From the NCBI GenBank assembly GCA_951813395.1, contig OX638356.1, forward strand, positions 285,340 through 349,339: a DNA stretch of 64,000 nt. Reading direction: 5' to 3'. Every line of letters begins with the position of its first letter. The stretch's first letter is position 1. The stretch comes from Longimicrobiales bacterium (GTDB lineage Bacteria; Gemmatimonadota; Gemmatimonadetes; Longimicrobiales; Gaopeijiaceae). Shown here in pieces: positions 8,601-17,753 of the stretch. The notes under the pieces are model-generated. The model made no database searches. It saw only the letters and a program-made list of their open reading frames with translations, and was not told the origin of the DNA. Position numbers and translations under genes: made by a program.

Positions 8601-11375
8601 CTACTGGAAGCTCGTGGCGGGCCTTCCCGTGTAGCGCCGCCAATCCTCCGCCCTCAGCGACACGAGGTTGGCGAAGAGCCGGTACGCGCCTGGCACGCCC
8701 GCGGGGAACTGGCGGAAGAAGGCGACTCCGGTGTAGACATAGAGCCCTTCGCCCACCTCCGCCACGAGCAGCCCTCCCCGCTTCGGGTCCTCACCCGGGT
8801 CGGCCATCTCCATGACGGGCGTGTAGCGCTCGTCCCACTCGCCCAGGAAGTAGAGCCCCCGTTCCTGCACCCATCCCTCGAAGTCGGCGGGCCCGATCGC
8901 GTTCGGCGCCGTGAAGACGGGGGATTCAGGCGCCAGGACCGTCACGGACGCCGTCTCATCCGTGACCCGGTCGTGCGGCCTGCTTATCGCGACCGGGTAG
9001 GGCGTGAATCCGCCCGCGGGGAACTCGTACCTGTTGTACTGCACGATCACCGTGCCGCCCGCACGCGCGAAGTCCAGGACGGCCTCGTTGGCGGCGGCGA
9101 GATCGGGCCGCGTTTCGTAGGCGCGCACCCCGAGCACCAGAGCGTCGAAGCGGGAGAAGTCGCCCCGGCTCAGTTCGGCCTCGCCGAGTTCCTCCACCGC
9201 CATCCCGATCTGCCTGAGCGCGTCGGCCCCGCCGTCCCCCGACCCCATGATATAGCCAACACGCAGGTCGGTATCGGCGGCCACCGGGAAGACCGAGATC
9301 CGGACCGCCGCGTCCCGTGCAAGCACGCCGCGCGGAATGTGCGGGTAGTCGACAATGTCGGATGTCGTGACAAAATCATTACCGTTTTTGTCCTGTCCCG
9401 ACTCTGCCCCAACTCTGACAGCCCCCTCACCCTCGCTCGCGATCGCATGTAGGACAAAATCCCCGGCCAATGTGTCGGTCGTCGGTGTAACTGCGAACGT
9501 GAACGACCCGCTGGCGCCGTCCGGTTCCAGCGAAAACGATGCCTCGGCCGGCGCGACCCCCCAGCCCTCCGGCGCCTCCAGCCGCACCGTGCCCGAGCGG
9601 GCCGTGGCCGAGGTATTGGTGAGCACGACCCCGACTTCACGCGCACCGGCTGTGCCCCCGGGCCAAATCATGGAAGGGGGTTTCACGGCCACGTCCAGGG
9701 CGGGCATGACCAGCACGCGCTCCCGGTACTCGCCGATGGCGCCGTCGACGCCCACGTAAAACCCGTCGCGCTCGACCCCCACGGTTGCGGTGGCCCGGGA
9801 CAGCGCCATGGCCACACGGGCCCGCACCGGTGCCCGTGCGAAGGGCCGTGCCCACAACTCCGCGTCGTCCGGCCAGCTGTACATCCCGCCGGTGCGCTCG
9901 TCCCGCAGGTAGTAGGGCGCCGAAATCGCCGCGTCCGGCGGTACCGCGACCCGCCAGCTCCAGCGGCCGACCTCTCCCGGCCCGAGCCGCCCATCCACGG
10001 GTGTCTCCGCCACCGGTGGCCTGAAGAACGGCGAGCGCGAGGGACCGACCGTCGACTCGTCGGTGGGAGACGCGTGCCAGCTCGAAGGCAACAGCAACTC
10101 GGGCGCCACGTCGGACAACTCAAGACCCCCGCCGTTCCAGACGTTTACGTCCACGACGACCGACTCGCCCGGCGTCAGCAGATCGCGCCCCACCCGCACC
10201 TCGGTCACGACCCCGGCCGCGGCGAGCAGGGCTTCCGTAACCTGCACCAGCCGCCCCTCCAGGGCGCGCCGCCCTTCGCCCCCGGGTGCCTCGCCGATCA
10301 GGCCGCGAAGAATCGCACCGGCTTCGGCCAGGCCCGCCACGGCTCCGTCCGGCCGAATCGCCGAAAGACCGTCGGCCGCGTCGGCCAGCGCGCCACGATA
10401 CCGCTCCAGCCGCCGCTCGGTATCCGCGGGCCATCCCGCAGGCAGCGGTGTGCCCAGTTGCCCGATGAGCGTGGTGTCCACGCCCGCGAAGATGCCGTCG
10501 TCCTCCAGCCCCTCCTCCAACGATGCCACCAGACGCAGCGCACTGGCCCGTGCGCCCATTGACTGGCCCGACCCCATGTCCTGGGATTGATGGCGGCTGC
10601 GGCTTTCCATTGCGAGCTGGAAGTGCGACCGCCCCAGCACGGGGTCGAACTCACCCGTCGGGACGCGGATCGTCGCGTCACGGGGGGAGAACCGCGCGGA
10701 CCGGTACAGCTTGGTGGGCTGCCAGGGGGTGACGCCCCGCGCGGCGAGCTCGGGAAAGCGATCCGGGTCGCCGGCCGCCGAAAAGGCCTCGTGGGCCGCC
10801 ACGCCCGCGATCTGGTGCTGCCCGTGGCCGTCGCGGGGCGTCCCCGAGAAGACCGACACGATCACGTGCGGCCGGAACTTCCGCACCACGAACACCACGT
10901 CGCGCAGCACCTCTTCGAGCGGCCAGAAGCGCAGCGCCTCGTCGATGTTCTTCGAGTACCCGAAGTCGAAGGCGCGGGTGAAGTACTGCCCGCCGCCGTC
11001 CAGGGCGCGGGCGGCAAGCAGCTCGCCCGTCCGGATCACGCCGAGACCCTCGTGCAGCCGGTGCCCGATCAGGTTCTGACCGCCTTCGCCGCGGCTGAGC
11101 GACAGGTAGGCCGTCTCGGCTCCCATGCCGCGCGCGAGGGTGGCGAGCAGGCTGGTGTCTTCGTCGTCGGGGTGGGCGGCGATCATCAGCACGCGCTTCA
11201 CGCCGTCGAGCTGGCGCAGGCGCAACGCGGTGCCCACCAGGCCATTGTCCTGCCCGGCGACTACCTGCGCCGTGAGATGGGCGGGGCCGTGCGGTCCGGG
11301 CGCCGGTGCCGCCGCCGCGAGTGCGAGCAGCGCGGTGGCGGTCGGCGTCGCCAGTGTCATCTTGCCAGGTTTCAT
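8601..11375 (-). CDS. Large secreted PIG-L family deacetylase
   Basis: About 924 residues from ATG 11375, which yields a signal peptide (KPGKM then a Leu/Ala core); in-frame upstream codons would add 13 residues. The PIG-L/LmbE zinc motif AHPDDE is at 67-72, with HGQHQIAG-type second metal site in GTPRDGHGQHQIAGVAAHEA. The remaining 650 residues hold beta-sandwich domains (APEGWGVAPAEASF is a NEW3-like stretch) and a ThuA-like tail with VLGVRAYETRPDL. Such multi-domain PIG-L proteins are exported and thought to deacetylate N-acetyl sugars. Convergent with the phosphofructokinase gene; its start is only 22 bp from the divergent gene at 11398. Confidence 0.85.
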   Translation of the reverse strand: MKPGKMTLATPTATALLALAAAAPAPGPHGPAHLTAQVVAGQDNGLVGTALRLRQLDGVKRVLMIAAHPDDEDTSLLATLARGMGAETAYLSLSRGEGGQNLIGHRLHEGLGVIRTGELLAARALDGGGQYFTRAFDFGYSKNIDEALRFWPLEEVLRDVVFVVRKFRPHVIVSVFSGTPRDGHGQHQIAGVAAHEAFSAAGDPDRFPELAARGVTPWQPTKLYRSARFSPRDATIRVPTGEFDPVLGRSHFQLAMESRSRHQSQDMGSGQSMGARASALRLVASLEEGLEDDGIFAGVDTTLIGQLGTPLPAGWPADTERRLERYRGALADAADGLSAIRPDGAVAGLAEAGAILRGLIGEAPGGEGRRALEGRLVQVTEALLAAAGVVTEVRVGRDLLTPGESVVVDVNVWNGGGLELSDVAPELLLPSSWHASPTDESTVGPSRSPFFRPPVAETPVDGRLGPGEVGRWSWRVAVPPDAAISAPYYLRDERTGGMYSWPDDAELWARPFARAPVRARVAMALSRATATVGVERDGFYVGVDGAIGEYRERVLVMPALDVAVKPPSMIWPGGTAGAREVGVVLTNTSATARSGTVRLEAPEGWGVAPAEASFSLEPDGASGSFTFAVTPTTDTLAGDFVLHAIASEGEGAVRVGAESGQDKNGNDFVTTSDIVDYPHIPRGVLARDAAVRISVFPVAADTDLRVGYIMGSGDGGADALRQIGMAVEELGEAELSRGDFSRFDALVLGVRAYETRPDLAAANEAVLDFARAGGTVIVQYNRYEFPAGGFTPYPVAISRPHDRVTDETASVTVLAPESPVFTAPNAIGPADFEGWVQERGLYFLGEWDERYTPVMEMADPGEDPKRGGLLVAEVGEGLYVYTGVAFFRQFPAGVPGAYRLFANLVSLRAEDWRRYTGRPATSFQ

Positions 11376-11397
11376 CCCGGGAAGGTAACTATCCTCG

Positions 11398-11934
11398 ATG
11401 GACATCGCCGCCACGCTGCGCAGTTACGACGGGAAGCGCGTCGCGCCGTTTCGGGCGGTGGCGGAAGCGCTCTCCCAGCGGGCGGGTCGCGGCCGGGACG
11501 CCGTCGACCACCTTCTCGAACTCGCCGCTGCGGACGAGACAGCACTCCAGGTGGGCGCGACCTGGGTCCTCAAGTACCTTGCCGAGCGTGGCGCGGCGCC
11601 TGGCGGTCGGCAGACCCCGGCCCTGTTGCGGCTCCTGCAGCGCCCTCTCGCACCCCACGCCCTCCTTCACGTGCTGCAGACCCTGCCGCACATGGAGCTC
11701 TCCGCCGACCTCCCGGCCAGAGAGGAACGCGCCTTCCACCGCGCGCTGCTACGCCTGATCGGGTCCGACCGCGTCTTCGTGCGAGCCTGGGCGTACAACG
11801 GCCTGGGCCTCCTGGCGGCCCGGAATCCGGCGTTGCGGGATGAGGTCCAGGCCCTTTTCAGCCGCGCGGAGAAAACCGAGACCGCCGCGGTGAAGGTGCG
11901 CATACGGCACGCGCGGGCGGCGATTCGGCGTTAG
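11398..11934 (+). CDS. Alpha-helical hypothetical protein, HEAT-repeat-like
   Basis: 178 residues, almost entirely helical, with paired amphipathic helices such as ALLRLLQRPLAPHALLHVLQTL and AFHRALLRLIGSDRVFVRAWAYNGLGLL that resemble HEAT repeats. No signal peptide. Starts ATG 11398, 22 bp from the divergent PIG-L start, so the two genes must share a very compact control region or one transcript is leaderless. Function unknown. Confidence 0.6.
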   Translation: MDIAATLRSYDGKRVAPFRAVAEALSQRAGRGRDAVDHLLELAAADETALQVGATWVLKYLAERGAAPGGRQTPALLRLLQRPLAPHALLHVLQTLPHMELSADLPAREERAFHRALLRLIGSDRVFVRAWAYNGLGLLAARNPALRDEVQALFSRAEKTETAAVKVRIRHARAAIRR

Positions 11935-12108
11935 GGGGTCACCCTACTCGAAGGGTACGAGCGTTCCGCTTGGGGACGGCGGTGCGCTCATGCTGATGGT
12001 CAGGGCATCAACGCAAAGGCATTTTCCTGTGCGGAGCCGGAGTCCCGACACCGACGGACGACGGACCTCCGGGACCGGACAGCGGCTGCTCCGAGCCGGC
12101 CCAGGCAA

Positions 12109-12927
12109 CTAACGCACCCTCATCACCACGCCGGCGCCCACGTACATGTCCTCGGCGGCATCGTTCAGCCCCACCCCGACGCGGAGGTCCCACTGCAGGT
12201 CGTCGTTCGCGAGCCAGGTGAGCCCGCTGTTGAGGTAGTGCTCGCCGCTCCCGCCTTCCGGCCCTGCCGGCACGAAGGCGTACCACTCGGCGTAGACGCC
12301 GCTGCGCCGGCCCGTCGCGATGCCCCACGACAGCGACTGGGCCCACTCGCTGTAGTCCCCGTTGTCGTCCGCAACCGCAGCGTTCACCTGCGTGCTGCCG
12401 GCCAGGGAAAGCGTCTCGTTCAGGTCCCAGCTGTATAGAAAGTTGACACCCGGAAGCGTCCGTCCCGTCGAAAAGACGGAGCTGCCGGTGGGCACCGTCA
12501 TCTGCGGCAGGATCGCGGTCGCGGGGAGGAAGCCGCGCTGCCCGGAGAGGGCGAGCTTGGCACCCAGGTAAAGGTCTTCCAGCCCTGATGTGGCTACGCC
12601 GCTGGCGGACGCGTTGTCAACCTGCGTCACCAAGGTGGTTCCCACCCGAAGCTCCAGTCGCTCGGTGAGCACCCCCACACGGAGCAGGGGTTCTCCATAG
12701 GTGTGGACCCGGGTGGTGGTCCTTCCGTCGGTGTCGGACCCGAGAGTAAGCCCGAGTTCGAGCTGGAAACCGCCGAGTCCCACGGTACTGGTCGCCTCGG
12801 TGAAGTCGGGGCGGTCCGCGACGAGCGCCTGGGCCTGGGCGGCGTCGGCGGCGGTGAGCGGGGACAGGCCCGCCAGAACGAACAGGGCACGGCCGTGCCG
12901 AGGCCAAATGTAAACCAGACATGACAT
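12109..12927 (-). CDS. Outer-membrane beta-barrel, MetA-pathway transporter-like
   Basis: 272 residues from ATG 12927: signal peptide ending ADAAQAQ, then VADRPDFTEATSTV, the standard opening of the phenol_MetA_deg family, followed by alternating strands (LELGLTLG, LRVGVLTERLELRVG, GVYAEWYAFVP) ending in VGAGVVMRVR with a terminal aromatic-free strand. Family members are annotated as outer-membrane transporters with little experimental support. The start has no strong ribosome site. On the same strand as the BMP transporter operon and just downstream of it, so co-transcription is possible. Confidence 0.7.
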   Translation of the reverse strand: MSCLVYIWPRHGRALFVLAGLSPLTAADAAQAQALVADRPDFTEATSTVGLGGFQLELGLTLGSDTDGRTTTRVHTYGEPLLRVGVLTERLELRVGTTLVTQVDNASASGVATSGLEDLYLGAKLALSGQRGFLPATAILPQMTVPTGSSVFSTGRTLPGVNFLYSWDLNETLSLAGSTQVNAAVADDNGDYSEWAQSLSWGIATGRRSGVYAEWYAFVPAGPEGGSGEHYLNSGLTWLANDDLQWDLRVGVGLNDAAEDMYVGAGVVMRVR

Positions 12928-12944
12928 TTTATGTAAACCGCGCT

Positions 12945-13895
12945 TTACTTTTTCGGATTTGTGGAGATACGGCGCCAGCGTGGCCAGGGCAACGCAAGCC
13001 CCTCGGGCGCCCGCGATCTGCCGAACCATCCGGCCAGCGCCGCCAGGCTCAGAACATAGGGCAAGGCCAGGAAGAGCGGGTATGGCAGGTCCGCGTCGAG
13101 GGCCTGCAGCGTGAACTGCAGCGCCTCGGCCCCGCCGAAGAACAGGGCCGCCGCGAACACTCCCCAGGGTCGCCACCGCCCCAGCACCACGACCGCGATC
13201 GCGATGAATCCCTTTCCCGCCGACATGTTCTCCGCAAACGTGCCCGTGTGCACCAGGCTCAGGTGCGCGCCCGCCAGTCCGGCCATCAGCCCCCCGAAAA
13301 CGGTCGCGAGCATGCGGGTGCGCACCACCGGGACGCCCGCCGCGTGCGCGGCCTCCGGCGACTCTCCGGCCGCACGCAGCGCCAGACCCCAGCGGGTGCG
13401 GAAGAGGAACCATCCGAGGAGCGGCACCATGGCGTAGGCCAGGTACGCCGTGATCGCCTGATCGAAGAAGGCCGGCCCGAGCAGCGGAATGCGCGACAGG
13501 ACGGGCACCTCCCACGCCGGCACCGTCTGCAGCTCCAGCGCCAGCCCGGTCGCGCCGAAGCGGCTCTGGAACACCGCCCCCGTGAAGCCCAGGCTGCCGA
13601 TGGTGACGGCGGTTCCGGTGATGATCTGGTCGGTGCCCAGGCGCACCGCAAAGCCGGCAAAGACCAGCGCGGCAAGTCCGCCGGCGAGCGCGCCCGTCGC
13701 CAGTCCCGCATGGGGGCCGACCGTCAGAGCGCCGAGCGCCCCACCCAGCGCTCCCCAGATTACCGATCCCTCCAGCCCGATATTGATCACGCCCGATCGT
13801 TCCGAAACCGTCTCGCCGAGGGCCGCCAGCGCGAGCGGTACCGCCAGTCCGACGGCGGCGACAAGGAAGGATGAGAGGGCGGCGAGATCAGTCAC
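12945..13895 (-). CDS. ABC transporter permease, BMP/nucleoside importer, second subunit
   Basis: 316 residues with eight or more membrane segments. The opening of the mature protein, ALGETVSERSGVINIGLEG, is the hallmark of the second permease of nucleoside (BmpA/NupABC-like) and branched-chain-type importers. GTG 13895 overlaps the first permease stop by 8 bases. Works with the ATPase at 14943 and the binding protein at 16527. Confidence 0.88.
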   Translation of the reverse strand: MTDLAALSSFLVAAVGLAVPLALAALGETVSERSGVINIGLEGSVIWGALGGALGALTVGPHAGLATGALAGGLAALVFAGFAVRLGTDQIITGTAVTIGSLGFTGAVFQSRFGATGLALELQTVPAWEVPVLSRIPLLGPAFFDQAITAYLAYAMVPLLGWFLFRTRWGLALRAAGESPEAAHAAGVPVVRTRMLATVFGGLMAGLAGAHLSLVHTGTFAENMSAGKGFIAIAVVVLGRWRPWGVFAAALFFGGAEALQFTLQALDADLPYPLFLALPYVLSLAALAGWFGRSRAPEGLALPWPRWRRISTNPKK

Positions 13896-14946
13896 GGGAG
13901 TGAGTCGTCCATTGCACGATTCGGTCGGCGGTGAGCACGGCCAGGATGACCAGCGCCTCGATCCCCCGGACCCAGACTTCCGGCACGCCGGCCTCACGCT
14001 GCATGGCCCCGCCCCCGGCACTCAGCGCACCGAATACGATGGCCGTGACCACGACCGCGAGCGGGTGAAGCCGCGCAAGGAGCGCCACCGCGATCGCCGT
14101 GTAGCCCCAGCCCGGCGAGAGCCCCTCGTACATGCGGTGCGTCACGCCCGCGATCTGGATCCAGCCGGCCAGCCCCGCGATCGCACCCGACACGAGGAAC
14201 GACAGCCATATGACGGGGGCCACGCTGAATCTGCCGCTCACCTCCGCGGCCTTGACCGAGGCGCCGGCCGCGCGAAGCCGGAAGCCGCCCGGCGTGCGGG
14301 TCAGGTACAGCCAGAGACCCACCGCGATCACGACGCCGAACAGAAAACCGAGATGGAGCCGCGTGTCGGGGAGCAGGGCGGGGAGATGGGCGGCCGCGGG
14401 GATCTCGTCGGTCTGATTGAACACGCCCCGCGACTCGCGCAGGGGCCCCTGCACGAGGAACTGGGCGAGGAACAGGGCGACGAAGTTCATAAGCAGGGTG
14501 GTGATCACCTCTCCCACGCCCATCCCGGTCTTCATCGCCGCCGGGATGGATGCCCACAGGGCACCGGCGGCCGCGGCGGCGAGGAGGGTGACCGGGAGGA
14601 CAAGGACGGCGCCCGCGCCGGGGAGCACGAGCGCGACGGCGACGCCGGCCAGCGCGCCCGCGTGAAGTTGCCCCTCGGCGCCGATGTTCCAGACGCGGGC
14701 GCGGAAGGCGAACGCGACCGCCAGGCCGGTGAGCAGCAGGGGGGTGGCCCGGACCAGCGTGAACGAGACGAAGCGGTCCCAGGTGCCGAAAGCGCCCCGC
14801 GCGAGGGCGGCGAACGCCTCGCCGGGTGAATGGCCGCCCAGGGCGAGGAGCGCCGCCGCGACGGCCATGGTGGCGACGACGGCGGCCGTGGCCGTAATGG
14901 TGGCCAGGAACTCGGGGCGCAGCCGGGCGCGGGTGCGGGGGGTCAC
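13888..14946 (-). CDS. ABC transporter permease, BMP/nucleoside importer, first subunit
   Basis: 352 residues, eight to ten membrane segments. VRATPLLLTGLAVAFAFRARVWNIGAEGQL is the family signature (RxxxxNIGAEGQ). Starts GTG 14946, overlapping the ATPase stop as GTGA. Together with 12945-13895 it forms the heterodimeric membrane channel. Confidence 0.88.
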   Translation of the reverse strand: MTPRTRARLRPEFLATITATAAVVATMAVAAALLALGGHSPGEAFAALARGAFGTWDRFVSFTLVRATPLLLTGLAVAFAFRARVWNIGAEGQLHAGALAGVAVALVLPGAGAVLVLPVTLLAAAAAGALWASIPAAMKTGMGVGEVITTLLMNFVALFLAQFLVQGPLRESRGVFNQTDEIPAAAHLPALLPDTRLHLGFLFGVVIAVGLWLYLTRTPGGFRLRAAGASVKAAEVSGRFSVAPVIWLSFLVSGAIAGLAGWIQIAGVTHRMYEGLSPGWGYTAIAVALLARLHPLAVVVTAIVFGALSAGGGAMQREAGVPEVWVRGIEALVILAVLTADRIVQWTTHSRD

Positions 14947-16505
14947 GGAGTGCCGTCCCCCGCGCTGAGCATCAGTGCCCCGATTGCCGCGGCGTTATGG
15001 TCGTCCCGCTCCACAGGAATCAGACGGCCGCGGACCATGACCGCGATCCGGTCCGCGAGTTCCAGGACTTCGTCGAGGTCGGCCGAGATCAGCACAACAC
15101 CCGGCGGGCGGTTGCCCGTGCGCGCAAGCTGGACGATCCGTTCCCGCACCGCCCTCGTCGCTTTCACGTCCAGCCCGCGCGTGGGCGATTCGGCCACCAG
15201 GAGCTCACCGGCGCGCAGGAACTCCCTTCCCGTGACCACCTTCTGCTGATTCCCGCCCGACAGTGTGCCGGCGCTGGTGTCCGGCGAGCGGGCCAGCACA
15301 TCCAGCTCGTCCACGAGCGCAGCCGAGGTCTCCCCGATTCGGGCCCAATCCAGCCACGGACCCCGGCGGTACGCTGGCTTCTCGTGAAGAGCAAGGGCCA
15401 CATTCTCGGTGATTGTGAATTCCTTCACAAGCCCTTCCTCGCCCCGATCCTGCGGGATCCACCCGACCTCGTCCGGAAGAGTAGCGGCTCCGGTGTCGGG
15501 CTTGAGCGTGCCAGCGAGAACGGCCGCCAGTGCGCGCTGCCCGTTGCCGTCCACGCCGGCGATGCCGAAGATCTCGCCTCGGTGCACGGTCATGCTGACA
15601 TCGCTGAGCGCGGGGGCCTCACCGGCGCCGATCGTCACGTCGGCGAGGATCGCCACGGGGGTGGAATCGGGCTCCCCGCTGGGCTGCGCACCGCCTCCAT
15701 CCGCGGTCTGCCCACCCGGCCGCCCACGCTCGCCCTCTCCGCCACCCATCGACCCCACGCCAGAAACACTCGGCGCTGCCACCGCCCGCCCCACCATGGC
15801 CTCCGCAAGCTCGCCGGCCGACAACCCCGCTGCTTCCTCGGTCAGCACGTGCCGCCCCCGCCTGAGCACGGTGACCCGATCCGCCACCGCGAGCACCTCG
15901 TCCAGCTTGTGCGCCACCAGCACGATCGCCGTCCCCGCGGCCGCCACCTCACGGAGCACGGCGAAAAGACCGTCGACCTCCTGCGGGGCCAGCACGGCGG
16001 TGGGCTCGTCGAGCAGGAGCACGCGCGTCTCGCTCATCAGCGCCTTCAGGATCTCCACCCGCTGGCGCTCGCCGACGCCCAGCGCGGCCACCGGCGCGTC
16101 CAGCTCCGCGTCCAGTTTCAGCTCGCTGGCGTGCGCCTCGACCTGGCTGCGATAGCCGGGTGCGATCATGCCCCGCCGCGTCCACGCCTCCCCGTTGAAG
16201 AGGGCGACGTTCTCGAATCCGGTGAACCGGGGCACGAGCGAGAAGTGCTGGTGCACCATCGCCACCCCCAGGACCCGGGCGTCGCGCGCGCTCCGCAACT
16301 CAACGCGCTGCCCCCCGATCTCGACCCGGCCCGCATCCGGGGCCAGAAGCCCGCCGAGAATGTTCGCGAGGGTCGTCTTGCCGGCGCCGTTCTCGCCGAG
16401 GAGGCCGTGGATCTCACCGGGCGCGAGTTCGAAGTCGACTTTGTCCAGGGCCGTGACGGGCCCGAAGCGCCTGGTGATGCTGTCGAGTCGCGCGGCGACG
16501 GTCAC
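14943..16505 (-). CDS. ABC transporter ATP-binding protein with two nucleotide-binding domains, BMP/nucleoside importer
   Basis: 520 residues with two ABC domains. The first (about 1-240) has Walker A GENGAGKTT, signature LGVGERQRV in place of LSGGQ, and Walker B VLLLDEPTAVL. The second (about 280-515) has a degenerate Walker A VDGNGQRAL, a good LSGGNQQK signature and LLVAESPTRGLD. This asymmetric pair is normal for ribose/nucleoside-type importers. An acidic and Gly-rich linker of roughly 35 residues separates them. Starts GTG 16505, 21 bases after the binding-protein gene. Confidence 0.9.
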   Translation of the reverse strand: MTVAARLDSITRRFGPVTALDKVDFELAPGEIHGLLGENGAGKTTLANILGGLLAPDAGRVEIGGQRVELRSARDARVLGVAMVHQHFSLVPRFTGFENVALFNGEAWTRRGMIAPGYRSQVEAHASELKLDAELDAPVAALGVGERQRVEILKALMSETRVLLLDEPTAVLAPQEVDGLFAVLREVAAAGTAIVLVAHKLDEVLAVADRVTVLRRGRHVLTEEAAGLSAGELAEAMVGRAVAAPSVSGVGSMGGGEGERGRPGGQTADGGGAQPSGEPDSTPVAILADVTIGAGEAPALSDVSMTVHRGEIFGIAGVDGNGQRALAAVLAGTLKPDTGAATLPDEVGWIPQDRGEEGLVKEFTITENVALALHEKPAYRRGPWLDWARIGETSAALVDELDVLARSPDTSAGTLSGGNQQKVVTGREFLRAGELLVAESPTRGLDVKATRAVRERIVQLARTGNRPPGVVLISADLDEVLELADRIAVMVRGRLIPVERDDHNAAAIGALMLSAGDGTP

Positions 16506-16526
16506 GTGCGGGGCCTTTCCCCCGGG

Positions 16527-17612
16527 TTACGACGGGAGCGGGTCTCCCTGCACGCCGGGATCCTCCGGGCCCGCGCCGCCCTCCCCCTCCACGAACTCGA
16601 TCCGCGGTACCTGCAGCGTCCCCGCGACGATCTCCGCCCGAGCCCTGTCGATGGCGGCCAGCACATCGTCCGGAATCACCCCCTCCCGGGCCGGATTGAG
16701 CACGAAATCCACCGCGCCCGCCGCGATCCCCGAATACAGAACCTCGTCGGACAGGGTCCCCGCCCCCCACGCTCTCGCCGCCCTCAGGAACATGGCCGGA
16801 ATGTGGATCACCGCGCTCCCCACGATCACGTCGGGCGCCACGTCGTTCTGGTTGCGGTTCATCCCGAACGCCCACGCCTCGCGTCCCCCCTCGCGGGCTT
16901 CGCGCACCGCCTGGAAGAAGCCGAAGCTGGCGGCGTCCACGTTGTGGATCAGGACATCGGCGCCCTGGCGCAACTGCGCGGCGGCGGCCTCCTTGGCCGC
17001 GGAAACGTCGTCCCAGTTGCCGATGAAGGTCTCGAGCACCGTCGCGTCCGGGTTCACCGCCCTCACGCCGGCCTCGAACGCGACAAACGTGCCCTTCGCC
17101 GAGGGGATCTCGACGCCGCCCACCATGCCGAGCACGCCGGCGCGGCTCACAGCGGCCGCGGCCATCCCGGCCAGGTAGGTCGCCTCGTTCAGGTGGAAAA
17201 TGAGCGGCACCACGTTGGCCGACGGGCGCGATCCCGACGAGATCACGAACGTCACATCCGGATACTGTTCAGCGGCCCGGCTGGCAGCGTCCTGGTATTC
17301 GAACCCGTGCCCGAAGATCAGCCCGTAGCCGGCCTCGGCGTAGGATATGAAGGCCTCGTCGAACTCGGCGGGGGTCCGCGTCTGCTGGTGGGAAATGCGG
17401 AACCCCAGCGAGTCGCCGATCCATCGCAGGCCCTCGTAGGCGCCGGCGTGCCAGCCGGCGTCGCTGACGGGTCCCGAAGTGAGCAGGGCGACCGAGCGTG
17501 TGGCGGTGACGCTCGCCGCGTCAGGCGCGCCCGCGTCCGACGAGTCGCCGCCGCAGGCCTGTAGCGCCGAAAGCGCGACGAACAGGAGGGCGGTGGTGGG
17601 GTACAGCTTCAT
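16527..17612 (-). CDS. BMP-family substrate-binding lipoprotein (nucleoside-type ABC importer)
   Basis: 361 residues with a lipoprotein signal, SALQAC, cysteine at residue 20. The BMP/PnrA fold is recognisable from LLTSGPVSDAGWHAGAYEGL, then LIFGHGFEYQDAASRAAEQYPDV and MVGGVEIPSAKGTFVAFEAG. BMP proteins bind purine nucleosides in the best-studied cases. First gene of a four-gene operon (binding protein, ATPase, two permeases). Confidence 0.88.
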   Translation of the reverse strand: MKLYPTTALLFVALSALQACGGDSSDAGAPDAASVTATRSVALLTSGPVSDAGWHAGAYEGLRWIGDSLGFRISHQQTRTPAEFDEAFISYAEAGYGLIFGHGFEYQDAASRAAEQYPDVTFVISSGSRPSANVVPLIFHLNEATYLAGMAAAAVSRAGVLGMVGGVEIPSAKGTFVAFEAGVRAVNPDATVLETFIGNWDDVSAAKEAAAAQLRQGADVLIHNVDAASFGFFQAVREAREGGREAWAFGMNRNQNDVAPDVIVGSAVIHIPAMFLRAARAWGAGTLSDEVLYSGIAAGAVDFVLNPAREGVIPDDVLAAIDRARAEIVAGTLQVPRIEFVEGEGGAGPEDPGVQGDPLPS

Positions 17613-17753
17613 GTCGGTCTCGCGGGTCCGGGGTCGATCGCGGGCCGAAAAAACCGTGGTCTGGTGGCCCGTCGTGGACAGACGGTAAGATAATAGGCGG
17701 TTTCCCTCACGGGATGTTTCCCGTTACTGCCCACCCCCCAATCGGAAAGCCTC

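Noticed and set aside
12909..12940. TGT-N12-ACA match and repeated TGTAAACC near the start of the outer-membrane protein gene, resembling a PpsR/CrtJ site
   Set aside because: A single short match in 64 kb with no photosynthesis genes in the window; expected by chance.
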